NCBI GenBank assembly: GCA_009739215.1
Contig: VSJF01000008.1
Span: forward strand, 1,054,001-1,118,000
DNA: 64,000 nucleotides
Reading direction: 5' to 3'
Origin: Floccularia luteovirens
Lineage: Eukaryota; Basidiomycota; Agaricomycetes; Agaricales; Squamanitaceae
Each line of letters begins with the position of its first letter. Position 1 is the stretch's first letter. The notes below the pieces were generated by a model. The model saw only the letters and a list, made by a program, of their open reading frames with translations. It was not told where the DNA came from and did no database searches. The position numbers were made by a program, and so were the translations under genes. This document shows, piece by piece, positions 33,401-42,759 of this stretch.

Positions 33401-34466
33401 TAGTGCTAAAACCACGATCAAATCACTAACAGACATCTTTCACAACTTTACCCCCCCAGAAACGTTCATGTCTGACGGAGGAAGACACTTCAACAACGCC
33501 GACGTAGCCAGCATGTGTGCTGAATGGGGAACAACAACCCATATCACAGCACCATACTCGCCATGGGTCAATGGCCTTGTAGAAGGAACAAACAAACTCC
33601 TACTCTACATACTAGCGCGTCTATGTGCACCCGAAATCGGAGAAGACGGCTGGGAGAACATGGCATGGGAGGCATTACCCAAAGCATGGCCAGATCATTT
33701 CACGAAGGCCATACGAATCCTCAACTGGCGCCTACTCCCAGCCCTCAAATTTTCACCAAAAGAGCTTTTACTAGGCTTAGTGGTTAACACACCGCACACC
33801 CAAATCGAAACAAGCACAAAAACACTAACAGCATCTAATACAGATATACAGATGGCCTACGTGGCCCAACAGAGACTGGATGGCTATTCAGAGGCGATAC
33901 ACCACGCACTGCGCCGCAAAGACACATTCGACCGTAAGGTCTCAAAGTCAAACCAAGGGCCAACAACCTTTAAACCAGGGCAGTTAGTTCAAATATACCG
34001 TAATGACCTATTTAATACACTCAGTACAGATAAAAAACTACAACCCATGTGGTCTCCACCACACCGAGTTGTCGAACAATTATTAAACTCATACACACTG
34101 GAGACCACAAAGGGTAACCCGATCAACGGAGCAATTCATGCACGCCGCCTTCGCGCATTCATACCGCGCGAAGGCACGCAACTGGCTGCAGAACAACTCC
34201 AGCGTCAGATCGATGAAAACGAAGGGACAGGCGAAGAAAAAACGGGGGATGAAAACTCACATGTAGAGGGCGAACGAGAGAAGACGAACACAAACATATC
34301 GACGGAAAACGAGGAGGAAGGATTTTTTTATGAAGACATAGAAGACGAAGAAGATCCAAACAACTCTATAGGAAACAGAGTCAAAATAAGGCGACAGGGA
34401 TGTCGCCAAATGGAAGGGGGGCAGATGGAACAGGGGGAACGGCCCAATAGGGAACAGGTCACATGA
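30459..34466 (+). CDS. pol: Retrotransposon Pol polyprotein (protease, RT, RNase H, integrase)
   Basis: 1,335 residues from the first ATG; probably made as a Gag-Pol fusion. The retropepsin-like domain has ALFDEGAMVGAM near residue 68, so the active-site triad is D-E-G rather than D-S/T-G. RT spans about 290-540, with WRLCQDFAEINK, FDFAAGFYGIAVHP, MPFGVTGGPAEFGH and catalytic FVDD near 470. RNase H follows (TTDASKDAFAGIL near 639, ETDCQAL, HIPGTVNIADGLSR). Integrase has a zinc-binding part ending CAKC and the D,D35E triad: GDYLSMP near 944, MSDGGRHF near 1004 and GLVEGTNK near 1040, with exactly 35 residues between the second Asp and Glu. A GPY/F-like tail (PPHRVVEQLLNSYTL) follows. The last codons lie inside the right LTR. 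Confidence 0.93.
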   Translation: MALNVTAKEGTTQNIITHDVLVTENNEVLDLYTAGHEFHDTNHIPTPFQHMLQLLGPNGEIVRTQALFDEGAMVGAMCETTFNKVKHRLGTWIPSTKRLRMANGTIIQSKATWRGEMILGDVKTTGEFEVFDSGGSWSFLLGKPLLCTFNAIHDYTTDTVTVRTMDSKQHTLLKNQQEQLTTKPWDTKPTNILEIEATIYTRHTEPFKAERIAQIIKEITMGPDLTETEKGEVIKLICEHADCFALAISEVNVIPGAEHKLNIPEGMTFPTKTNQHALNPDQRKFLDKKVDEMINADIIRRIHPRDVKAAARTVLAQKAHEGGGLTLEELQHKVNDQCVANNLPPWFDLPPRPQTEKTNEENQPPKWRLCQDFAEINKVTTIAAVPQGDIRAKQLRLSGHRYLHVFDFAAGFYGIAVHPESQPYITFYVEGRGWFAYKRMPFGVTGGPAEFGHVTADRMHDLIANGTCELFVDDGGLAADTFKEGLEKLKILLERVRREKLSLSPSKLRLFMTEAVFAGAKVGPNGVAPDTTKLTAIVNWDTPQDASHLEGFLGITSHFRDLIKGYAQIEAPLRNLLRAVEIPKGAKKPTYQRVMKAHKLTDEWKTEHTKTFLHLKSLLVAEPLLTAPRYDGTNFILTTDASKDAFAGILTQKIKTILPGGKTIVRSHPIAFASKRTSPSEEKYKPFLLEFAALKFSFDKFADMIYGYPVEVETDCQALRDTLMNNKLSATHARWRDGVLANNIVDVRHIPGTVNIADGLSRQYENTNKAEGDGSEWTVKPDWEIKEGIVYDLYNVSTNEETDPLKIRFKNEPLFTNVLDALSGLKQSGSVRERKRAHHRALNYTIEEGKLWFIGGGTGIRARPRRECVTKAEAMELAKQEHENGGHWHRDSIKIALLDKIHSPRLDESIVKAITDCAKCKGFGGTHLNSLLQPITRRHPFELLVGDYLSMPTGKGGYHTIGLYLDTYSQHVWGYMFKTHGSAKTTIKSLTDIFHNFTPPETFMSDGGRHFNNADVASMCAEWGTTTHITAPYSPWVNGLVEGTNKLLLYILARLCAPEIGEDGWENMAWEALPKAWPDHFTKAIRILNWRLLPALKFSPKELLLGLVVNTPHTQIETSTKTLTASNTDIQMAYVAQQRLDGYSEAIHHALRRKDTFDRKVSKSNQGPTTFKPGQLVQIYRNDLFNTLSTDKKLQPMWSPPHRVVEQLLNSYTLETTKGNPINGAIHARRLRAFIPREGTQLAAEQLQRQIDENEGTGEEKTGDENSHVEGEREKTNTNISTENEEEGFFYEDIEDEEDPNNSIGNRVKIRRQGCRQMEGGQMEQGERPNREQVT
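34412..34425 (+). other. Polypurine tract
   Basis: A purine run with G6 directly before the right LTR, the usual primer for plus-strand DNA synthesis. It lies within the pol reading frame. Confidence 0.65.
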
Positions 34467-34567
34467 ACATAGATTAGTCAGTATACTACTTAATGTAATG
34501 TCACGGAGTAACAACAGGAGGTCTTTACGGTGTAACCAAGTGTATGCAAGCATTCGGGGACACTCCA
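34426..34567 (+). repeat. Right (3') LTR, 142 bases
   Basis: No difference from the left LTR was found by eye. Its first 41 bases are also the 3' end of the pol frame. Confidence 0.93.
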
Positions 34568-34571
34568 ACAT
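34568..34571. repeat. Target site duplication, right (ACAT)
   Basis: Second ACAT; the NLR sequence resumes here (ACATCCTTTTGACC) exactly as in copy B at 22143. Confidence 0.8.
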
Positions 34572-35938
34572 CCTTTTGACCCGCTCCGGTACATTCATCG
34601 AGTGCGTCCAGAATGAGAATCACTGGACGATGCGACGAAGAGACACCCATCAACGGCGCGACTATGAGATCTTCGATATCGACTTGAAGTTGTTCTGCCT
34701 CCTTTCCCTGCTTGGAATAATTTCGAGCTGCTGCTGCCATGTGTGAATACAGATCTTGCTGTTTGTGAGCCAGTTGGTATGCGATTGTGGTGAGGACATA
34801 TGTCGCCGTATTCAACTTCTCGTTGCCACTAACAAAGAAGAATGACGCCCCAAGTGCACCGGCATCATCTAATATGTGGGCCATTTCGTACACAATGGTC
34901 GATTTGCCGGTCCCTGCACATCCGGTGACGACGTATATGAAAGAATCATCTTGAGCCGAGTGTGAACGGAGGCACCAATCTGTAAGTTCTCCTAATAATG
35001 CAGTTCTGGTGCCTGGAAGTATTCTTGATGTGGTGGGGTTCAGGGCAGAAGTGTAACCAGCGTTGACATGAGGGAGGTCTTTCAGTGCCTTTTCATCAAC
35101 TGCAAGATTAATAGTGAGTAGGTAGTCCTGATATTTGAAGGAAGATAAATTTACGCTGTTGCTGCTGTATGCGTTTTATATGCTGTGGGTTCACGTCAAT
35201 AAGGTTGTTTAGTCAAGAGGAGAGAAAGACGATTACCTCGATATCATCGACGACCCCATTTATCAGCATCTCAATAGTAATTCCGCCTTGAATCTGTGTC
35301 ATATATCATCCCCACCCGTCAGTTGGAATTAATGAACAATAGTTTTATACATACCTGAAACTTTCTCGTTGCATCATCGATACCTGCCTTGATCTTTAGC
35401 AATATATCTGTGTTCTTCTTCCTTAATAGCAATCTGAAGAACCCTTTCTCAAGCTTTGTGGCATCGCTCGCTAGATCCTTCAGATCTCTACAGTTCATCA
35501 TGTTGATTAACATGCATTTCGTTAATCAACATAACCACTTACTTTTCCAGTGTAGCTACCCTCTCCTTCAACTTGGGTGAACTTACCAGGCAGGTGCGCG
35601 TCAAGTTGTCATCGTTAGTACCCAAAATGGATAACGCCTTTTCCTTCGTACCCTCGATGACCGAAGTTAATGTTTTTATGGTATTTGCCAGGTCCTCCTG
35701 TGTATCATCATTTCCCTTGGCAGTCTGTTGAACCCGATCATTCAATCGTACATCGACACTGAAAGTGGTGATGTCATATACTCACCAGAACCATATCAAT
35801 GAGGGTTGAAAGTGCCAAGGCAGCAGCCGGTAACCCTGGAACAGGGACCAAGTTGAGTAAATCCTTTGCAGTGTCAAGGCATTGCTTCGCCGTAGTCAAA
35901 ATAATAATGGTGCGTCGCTCTCTTTTAGATGGAGACAT

Positions 35939-37696
35939 TGTTGTCAGTTTCTTGGTGGGAGGTTTGTTTGGTTTTTGTCGTCATGAACAGGATGGACAAG
36001 ATGTATAAAAGAATGAGTGTGTGCACTTGAGGAATCGAGTGCTTCTAACATGCTGTCTGCACGAGTTCTCTCCAAGGTGGCACCTATTTGGCCATAACTT
36101 TCACACGTCCAATTTGACAGGTTTCCTGTACTTATATTGCGAGTGCTTTCCAAATTGGGTATACACACTGGGCCGACACCTATTCCGTTCAGAAGATGGA
36201 GTCGATCTGTGAACAGATGAACTTTGAAGAGAAATATCCATTAACCGTGGTATCCATTCGATGAAGAATTAGACCAACTGACAAGACCCATTTCTTGTCT
36301 TCAAATGCAAATAGAATCGAAACACCTGATAGCAACTAGCTTCCACGAGCATCTTCACTAACGCCCGAATAATTAAGAATTAGCCCTAGATAGCCCACCT
36401 GAACCACGACATCACCTAATAGATAGCAAGTTGGACTCGAGGGGTAGATGAAGCCAGTCAAGGAGCCATTGACTGCGTCAAGTCATTCTCGCCTGGACTA
36501 TAGTCATATCTACCTGGCGCTTAAGTTGTCCAATTTCCTGATGCGTCTTGTAATCAAAGAATCCATCCAACGTTGGACAATATCCAAAGTATGATTTTCC
36601 ATCGATCGACCAGCCTCATTCACTAGTATATGGAGCATCCAAGTGAGAATCTCGATATGGATCGTAATACAAACTTATTCCATAGGTAGCACCTCCCATG
36701 CATATCCACATCAATGGCGGGGTTTGGTTGGTATGAGATGAGTTTTTCTCATCTCAAGAAGCGAATATAAGAGACCTGCACGTCCATAGAGAACTTCACA
36801 AGCTGTTAGACGTTTCACCATTCGATTCCTGGTTAATCATATCTATTGCACTGTGCATTAGTCTTTCGCTTGTCGATACAACCAGCAGAACCGTTTCTGC
36901 GTTAGATTATGGTGCTCTAGTAAGTACTGGTGTCGTCTCGCCAATTTCTGTTAGGAATTCGCATGAGCGGTATCGCGAACTGGACGTTAGTGGTGGATTG
37001 ATCCCTAGAGTCTTGCATAGCCTGTCATCTTCGCTGACTATCAAAGGCCTCGCTAAAGACATCTGTTTTCTAGTGTCCAGCTTCAGAGGTTGTGGTAGCC
37101 CACCTGTTTGGTCAAGGTTATAAATTGATAGTGCTGCCAGTACTAACAGAGAGGGCAACGTATACTCCACTACCACAATGCCCATATTGGTGGTGCCTCA
37201 TGTATTGCTACGACTCGGATCGTATAAGGCCCTTCTGTTTGATCCTTTTCTTGTAGTGTAGCGGACAGTTTCGTAGTGAACTCGATATAGCAAAGTCGTG
37301 TTGATGTGTTGGTGGCATGTTGAGTGTTTACGTATCTTGGGTGTACACAAATTATCGTGGGCGAGAAACATCGCAACCCAGGCTGTCTGCGGTGGTGGGG
37401 ATAAACAACTGACATTTTCATATAACTCATATTTATGAAAAATTTCAACTCTTTGAAGCTAATTACTGAGTACCTAAACAATTATACATGTTCGTTGCAG
37501 AAAAGAAGTCTGTACAAATTAATCCATGTCGATACGAAATACACATGTAAGACCCTCGGAAAACTGTTATTTGGAAGCTATTGGCATACAGTAAAAACGG
37601 AACCGGAGTTGTTACATTAGTATATCGTGGACCATACTAGAAAAAAAATTTAGTTCCATGTGTTGTGAAGTGATTTATACATTCAAAGTAAACTGT
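35939..37696. other. Intergenic region, about 1.75 kb
   Basis: The first 300 bases are the copy C promoter, related to those of A and B (TGTATAAAAG near 36003). The remainder holds one weak small-protein candidate at 36907 and nothing else that can be supported. Confidence 0.5.
36907..37185 (-). CDS. Possible small secreted protein
   Basis: A 92-codon frame whose start is hydrophobic (MGIVVVEYTLPSLLVLAALS), like a signal peptide, followed by a polar Arg/Ser/Thr-rich tail with only two cysteines. There is no recognised family, intron or second copy. It lies alone in a long gene-poor stretch, so a chance frame cannot be ruled out. Confidence 0.22.
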   Translation of the reverse strand: MGIVVVEYTLPSLLVLAALSIYNLDQTGGLPQPLKLDTRKQMSLARPLIVSEDDRLCKTLGINPPLTSSSRYRSCEFLTEIGETTPVLTRAP

Positions 37697-38280
37697 TTAT
37701 GAAATTGTAATCTTTTTTGGTGCCAGTTTCGGAACCGACTTTGGGAAAGTGACAGTCAAAATGCCGTGTTCCATCGAGGCTTTGATATCCTCATCCTGTT
37801 GAGGTGAATTCAGTAACAATTGACGTCGGACAAGAAGAGCACTACCGACCTTGATATCACGAGGGAGCTGAAGGGCCCTAGAAAATTTCCCGAACCGGCG
37901 CTCGCGCACAGCGTACCCATTTTTGTCATGTTCTACTGACTGGTTTGCTTGCGCAGTGACGGTGAGACGTCCATTGTGGACATCGATATTCACATCCTCC
38001 TTCTGTACTCCTGGAAGCTCAAAAGTTGCTGTCACTAGGTTCTTTTCATCGTTCTCATGCAAATCCATTCTATTTCGTGTTCAATTCAGTGATCATGATC
38101 TATATGAATTGTCGTAGCAGTTGCTCACCTTGGTTTGAACGTGCGGGTAACAGGATCAACAGTGTTGTTGTTGTCAATTGTGCGACGCTGGGCTAAGTTA
38201 CTAGCACGCGCATTGTATGCTTCGTCGAAGAGACGATCAAAGTCGTAGAATGGCTCATAAAGAAATACGGAAGAAGACAT
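37697..38280 (-). CDS. Hsp20 small heat-shock protein 1
   Basis: ATP-independent chaperone that holds unfolding proteins in oligomers. Exon 1 from ATG 38280 gives MSSSVFLYEPFYDFDRLFDE. A first intron lies between about 38131 and 38069, and the alpha-crystallin domain follows: MDLHENDEKNLVTATFELPG, VNIDVHNGRLTVTAQ and FSRALQLPRDIK. A second, 54-base GT-AG intron after DIK is in frame, so the unspliced frame stays open and would add 18 residues (GSALLVRRQLLLNSPQQ plus one). Spliced, the protein resumes at DEDIKASMEHGILTVTFPK, with the conserved GxLxxxxPK strand. Introns sit where they do in the partner at 38943. The two genes are divergent and share one promoter region. Confidence 0.9.
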
Positions 38281-38545
38281 TTCGTGTGTTTTAGGTTTGT
38301 GTTTGCGAGTTATGAGTGTTGTATGATATTGAAACGAACTAGCAGAGGGCCGACTTGGTACTCTTTATACCGGGGAGTCATGTTCATCCAGCGAGTGATA
38401 GAATGTCCTAGAAATAGCTTCAGTAAGCCCGAGACGGCTTGATTAGAGCCGAAATTGCCAAAGCAGTCTAGAAACAAAACGATGATTCAGTCCATAACGC
38501 AAGTGCCCCCCCAATTGTCATAGAATACGTTTTTGGAGCCATGTA

Positions 38546-38558
38546 GAATGTTCTGGAA
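38546..38558. promoter_or_regulatory. Canonical heat-shock element
   Basis: GAATGTTCTGGAA fits GAAnnTTCnnGAA with no mismatch, the three-unit binding site of Hsf1 trimers. It lies midway between the two genes. Confidence 0.75.
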
Positions 38559-38809
38559 TAAGAGCGGAACCACAAGCAACTCGGGAAAACGTTAGGAAAA
38601 TCTATTTGTTATGAGTCTCTCATAGATGGGTTGCAGTCTTTGCAAACGATATTCTGGTTGTTTGAAGACAGACGAGTCGTATGGGTTGAAAGTTATAAGC
38701 CCGGGTTGTTGTGTTATGAGGGTATTGCCAAACAAGGAATTTGTGAGAAGCCCCTATTTTCCAATTTAACAATTTCTCCACAACACCACACTCTAGAATA
38801 ACAAACAGT

Positions 38810-38832
38810 TTCTCCGTCATTCTATTCATTTC
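38810..38832 (+). promoter_or_regulatory. Step-type heat-shock element
   Basis: Three TTC units separated by exactly 7 bases each (TTC at 38810, 38820 and 38830), 22 bases before the TATA box of the plus-strand gene. This matches the step-type HSE known from yeast. Confidence 0.55.
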
Positions 38833-38853
38833 TCGATCACATCTGATACAATG

Positions 38854-38860
38854 TATATAA
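38854..38860 (+). promoter_or_regulatory. TATA box of Hsp20 gene 2
   Basis: TATATAA 83 bases before ATG 38943, at a fitting distance for a stress-induced fungal gene. Confidence 0.6.
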
Positions 38861-38942
38861 GGGGACCAGCCAACCTCCAATCCTCCCCAACAAGTTTATC
38901 AAACACACTCAGCTTTAGCATTCCGAAACTTCGTAACTCATA

Positions 38943-39532
38943 ATGTCATCTCTTTTCTTTTACGAACCATTCTACGACTTTGACCGCTTCTTTGACGAAG
39001 CTTTCAATTCTCGTTTTGGCGGCGGACAATCTCAACGCCGTATTACCGACTCTAATTCTAACACTGACGTGTCCACTCGTGGACTCAAACCAAGGTGGGT
39101 GTTGAAGCGGTGCAATCATAATTCTAAATAGCTGACAAGCTTCTTATGAAAATAGAATGGATCTTCATGAGGATAAAGAGAAAAACCTCGTTACAGCATC
39201 ATTTGAACTTCCTGGGGTTAAAAAGGAGGATGTGAACATCGATGTTCACCATGGACGCCTCACAGTTGGCGCTGAAACCAAATTTGACGAGCAGCGCGAC
39301 GAACACGGGTATGCAGTTCGTGAACGTCGATACGGGAAGTTTTCGAGGACTCTCCAGCTTCCTCCAGATGTCAAGGTATTTGTTTTCTTGTCCCGAGTTT
39401 GATTATTGTGTGCTGAGTACCGGTTTATCGCAGGATAGTGACATCAAAGCAGGAATGGAAAATGGGATCTTGACTGTAACGTTCCCCAAGTCTGGCCCAG
39501 AGTCGGCTGCCAAGAAAATAACTATTTCCTAA
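38943..39532 (+). CDS. Hsp20 small heat-shock protein 2
   Basis: Cytosolic small heat-shock chaperone, paralogue of the gene at 37697. Exon 1 from ATG 38943 gives MSSLFFYEPFYDFDRFFDEA. An intron of about 60 bases (near 39093-39155) leads to MDLHEDKEKNLVTASFELPG, VNIDVHHGRLTVGAE, RRYGKFSRTLQLPPDVK. A second intron at about 39376-39433 precedes DSDIKAGMENGILTVTFPK and the C-terminal KKITIS. Unlike the partner, its second intron breaks the frame, so retention would truncate the protein at the end of the alpha-crystallin domain. Both Hsp20 copies keep the family G-I-L strand. Confidence 0.92.
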
Positions 39533-39896
39533 ATTCTGATTGGTTTTGTTCTGCTAGTTCTCGACGCATAATTGTACTGTGTAAAATAAAATAGGTTGTA
39601 TAAGAAATATGCTGTATACGTACTTAGCTGTTTGAAATCTCATAGTCTTGAATCTGTTCAGCTGAACTGACCAATTGAATGATCAAGTTGACATCATATA
39701 TTGCCGGATTAAGTAAGCAGACCAACAGCTTTGTGGCTGTTTGCGTGACGGACAATTTTGATCGCGACTTGATCAAAAAAGTTGAACGTTGAATGCTTCA
39801 TTTTTGTCAAGTGCGCCGAAGTCGGTGGTGAGCACTCTATTCATGTTGGCTTCCTTACAAAGTTAAATTTGATACCAGAAATACGGAGTGGGGAAC
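39533..39896. other. Intergenic region, 364 bases
   Basis: 3' end of the Hsp20 gene (AATAAA-like AAAATAAAATAGG near 39582) and the short promoter of the next gene. No other feature is seen. Confidence 0.5.
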
Positions 39897-42759
39897 ATGC
39901 AACCATTACTACCTCCTGCATTAATGGATCTCACAATATTGCGGGTTTCGTGTTCACCCCGTCTGTTATTGCTTGGCGCATCACGCACACGAATAAACCA
40001 TGCTACTTCGAGGCGTATGCATCAAGCTGTGATGACAGCAGTGTCGCCCTCAAGAACACACCCAGTTGCAGCTGAGAAGGACATCGGTTTTCAATTGTAC
40101 GTATCATCCAATTTTCGCCATGTCGTATAAATTCTAATAGTGTACACAGGAAAAAACGATCTCTCCGAGATGGAGGGGTTCTCCCAATACAGTCGCATTT
40201 AGGCTCTACGAATTTTATGCAGGCAGAGTTCGAAAGAAAAGTGAAAGCGCTTGAGGAAACCATTGATTCCGAAGTATCTCAGGTTTCTGCGTCAGAATCG
40301 CTTGCGTATTCAGAGGATGAGCTTTGTTGCCCTGTATCTTGATGTTCTTGCTATCCCAGCTGAGACACCGGATACAAATAATGAAGAAGTCATACAACGC
40401 CAGGAGGAAGAGGATTTGCTCGTAATTCAGTCCCTGGATCAACGCTTTCAAGAACTACCTATTGATGAAGAGAGTTTGTCCTTCTCCGGCTCAGAGAACG
40501 CAACCAGCCATACACATGGCTTGATTCAATCTGTATTATCTAGAGCGCACACAGCTATCATGCGTCTCGAGAAACTACGAACAACTGCCCTAGCCTTACC
40601 AAACCCGGAAAATCCTTCATCTGCTGCATCGTACCTCCCCGTCAGTATTTTGTCTATTCGTGAATGCGAAGCATTAGTTCGCGTTTGTGTGGGTATTCTC
40701 ATTCTATGCCTTGACACTCTTCTAAATCGGATTGAATAGCTGCAAAGTGGAGATGCTTTTTCTGCTGAGTTAGCTATAGATATCATGAAGGTGGCCATAC
40801 AAAATTCATTGGTTCTCTCATGACCAAAATCTCACATCTTTTTCCTACAGCGTTCTGGCCTTCCAGTGCCTAGCGATACTGTCACACAAGTTCTCGAATT
40901 ATACACCAAAGTTGGGAATATCGCGCGTGTAGAACATATTCTAGACACTTACCTTACAGGTAAATTTTTGTTCTTCTGATCATTCTGTGTCGTTAATGTT
41001 ATGTATGTAGAGGCACCAACCGAGCAGCAACGACACTTACACGTTAAAGCTCACATAAAATCAAGTCTCTCAGACGATATCCCGAACTCAGTTCTGTCAA
41101 CTCTTCACTCGTATGAGTCCAAAGCTATACCAGCACCTATGAGAACATATGCGGCCGTTATCGCCTCATTGTTTTCCAAGCCTTCTACCATCTCGCGAGC
41201 GCAAGCATGGGATCTTTTCTCACATATGCGCTATGTCGCTCATCCAGAACCCGACGTACAGCTCTACACTCTCATCATCCGTCAATGCGCTTCACCAATT
41301 TCACCTTCCATCTCTTCTGAGCCTGAAAAGGCTCTGGATTTCTGGACGGAGATGACAGTCGACTGTCAATTACACCCTACACAGGATGCTTACAATGCAG
41401 TTATTCTTGCATGCGCAAGATCTGGGTCGAAAACATATGTAAACGAAGCATTTAGGCTCGCAAGGGAAATGCTAGACTCGCATCGTGATGCATTCGGCCG
41501 CTCTGAATTTGTGCCTGACCGAAACACGTTCTGTGCTTTGTTGGAGGGCGCAAAAAGGTTGGGTGATCTAGCAAGGGCTCGTTGGATCTTGGCGGAATTG
41601 GTGAGGGGGAGTATAAATGCTAGCCTTGACGAAAATGTACCTTCAGCTGTCGGGGTTGACGAAGAAATTATGATGCATGTCTTTCACACATATGCAACTT
41701 ATCGACCGCCATTCAACCGCTCAGCGACATCAATAAAAGAATATTCCGATTCACCGCGAGATAATGTAGGGGTAGAAATCGCGTCACCTCAAATGACGCA
41801 ACAAGGAGAAGTCACTTCACGCAGTGAAAAGGGATCGGAAGCTGCAGACATTATTCCCAAATCAAAGACTGACCCTACACCCACACATATACTCCCCCAA
41901 AGTCATGAAGAAGTTCTCAACGAAGTCAAATTTTTACTCCATCGTGTAATCGAGGACTCAAGGCCTGCCGAAGATACCAGCTCCCACTCTACTACACATA
42001 AAAGTTTCAGCAAAGTCAAGATCTCAACTCGTCTTCTCAACTCTTACTTTGCTGTTTTCCATAAGCATGCTTCTATTACCACGACCCGAGATCTATTCTG
42101 GAAGTTGTACGAGGATTTAGGGATAACTATGTATGGTAGAACGTTCGTCGAAGCTCTGGAAAGATGTAGCACCTCTCCCCGTGGACACGAGAGAAACATT
42201 GCCCTCAAATTTTCGGATGAAATCTGGGTCAAGTGGCAAGCTCTTGAAGAAAGTGGATTTGATGGCCATCGAAAGCTTAATGCACGATTGATAGAACGAG
42301 CTCATTGCGCTATGATCCGAATGCTTTCAGTGTAAGGTTTCCTCTACTTATGTGATATAGGGTTATTTACCATGCTTCATAACTCCCAGCACTAACAAAC
42401 TCGATCGATCCATGGAGCACGTCCGAGCATTCGCACATCGTTATCCACCTGCCAACCTCCGAAAAATACAACCTAAGCAACCACTTAGATCTACTCGCAC
42501 TGCCCTCTCAGGAGCACGACCTCTAGTCCGCTTGACGTCCACTGCAGAGGTACCAGACGACACCGTCCCTCCTTTACTAATGTTCGGAGATGTCGAAGTT
42601 CTGCATCACAGACTAGTTGCGCATGGAAGAGTAGCTGATGTCGGGTATCTAAAATGGCTATGCAAGTCATATGAATTTGCATTACGAGCTAGGAGGGATG
42701 AAGCCATGAAAGCTCCTCAGCATAAATCTGGCCTGATTTCCCTTGGTGCAGAACAGTAG
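39897..42759 (+). CDS. Mitochondrial-type PPR-like helical-repeat protein
   Basis: ATG 39897 opens a basic, Ser/Arg-rich N-terminus without acidic residues (LRVSCSPRLLLLGASRTR), as in mitochondrial presequences. Later exons give YLDVLAIPAETP, a long helical region and PPR-like pairs (YTLIIRQCASP, YNAVILACARSG, NTFCALLEGAKRLGDLARAR, RLLNSYFAVFHKH). PPR proteins bind organellar RNA; the target is unknown. Introns are placed near 40099-40149, 40793-40850, 40960-41010 and 42334-42391, and the last exon from MEHVRAFAHRYPP ends at TAG 42757-42759. Between YSEDELC and ALYLDV the frame changes by one base (about 40327). Either there is one extra T, or a very short intron of about 40 bases (GTATCT...TTCAG) is spliced out. 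Confidence 0.7.

Larger units (their letters stand above)
28713..34567 (+). mobile_element. Complete Ty3/Gypsy-type LTR retrotransposon, 5,855 bases
   Basis: Bounded by two 142-base LTRs that look identical and start TG and end CA, with a 4-base ACAT target duplication. A primer-binding site candidate follows the left LTR and a purine-rich tract precedes the right one. Gag has a CCHC knuckle. Pol order is protease, reverse transcriptase, RNase H, integrase, which defines Ty3/Gypsy. Both frames are open throughout, so the insertion is recent and the element may still be mobile. It lies on the plus strand, against the transcription of the NLR gene it interrupts. There is no chromodomain and no env-like frame. 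Confidence 0.95.
25712..35938 (-). pseudogene. NACHT-WD40 NLR-like protein, copy C, split by an LTR retrotransposon
   Basis: The 5' half (35938-34568) has exon 1 from ATG 35938 (MSPSKRERR, then PVPGLPAAALALSTLIDMV), the helical exons and the start of the NACHT exon. Here Walker A reads TGCAGTGKST, with Cys for a Gly. The 3' half (28712-25712) resumes at IRLLHLLRERLPKIPF and runs through the NACHT C-terminus, a conserved 54-base intron and an open WD40 exon (VCIWDA, IRVWDA, VQVWDI, LRVWDI, IRIWDL, ISIWSL, LGVFDA). The element sits in the codons after Walker B, in the opposite orientation. Copy C also has TGA where A and B have TGT in the extended exon 4 (about 35208-35212). It cannot make full-length protein unless the element is removed from the RNA. 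Confidence 0.85.
38281..38942. promoter_or_regulatory. Shared promoter region of divergent Hsp20 genes
   Basis: 662 bases between two start codons. It has a TATA box for each direction (minus strand at 38363-38369, plus strand at 38854-38860), one canonical heat-shock element, one step-type element and an imperfect one at 38401-38413 (GAA, TCC, GAA). Confidence 0.75.
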
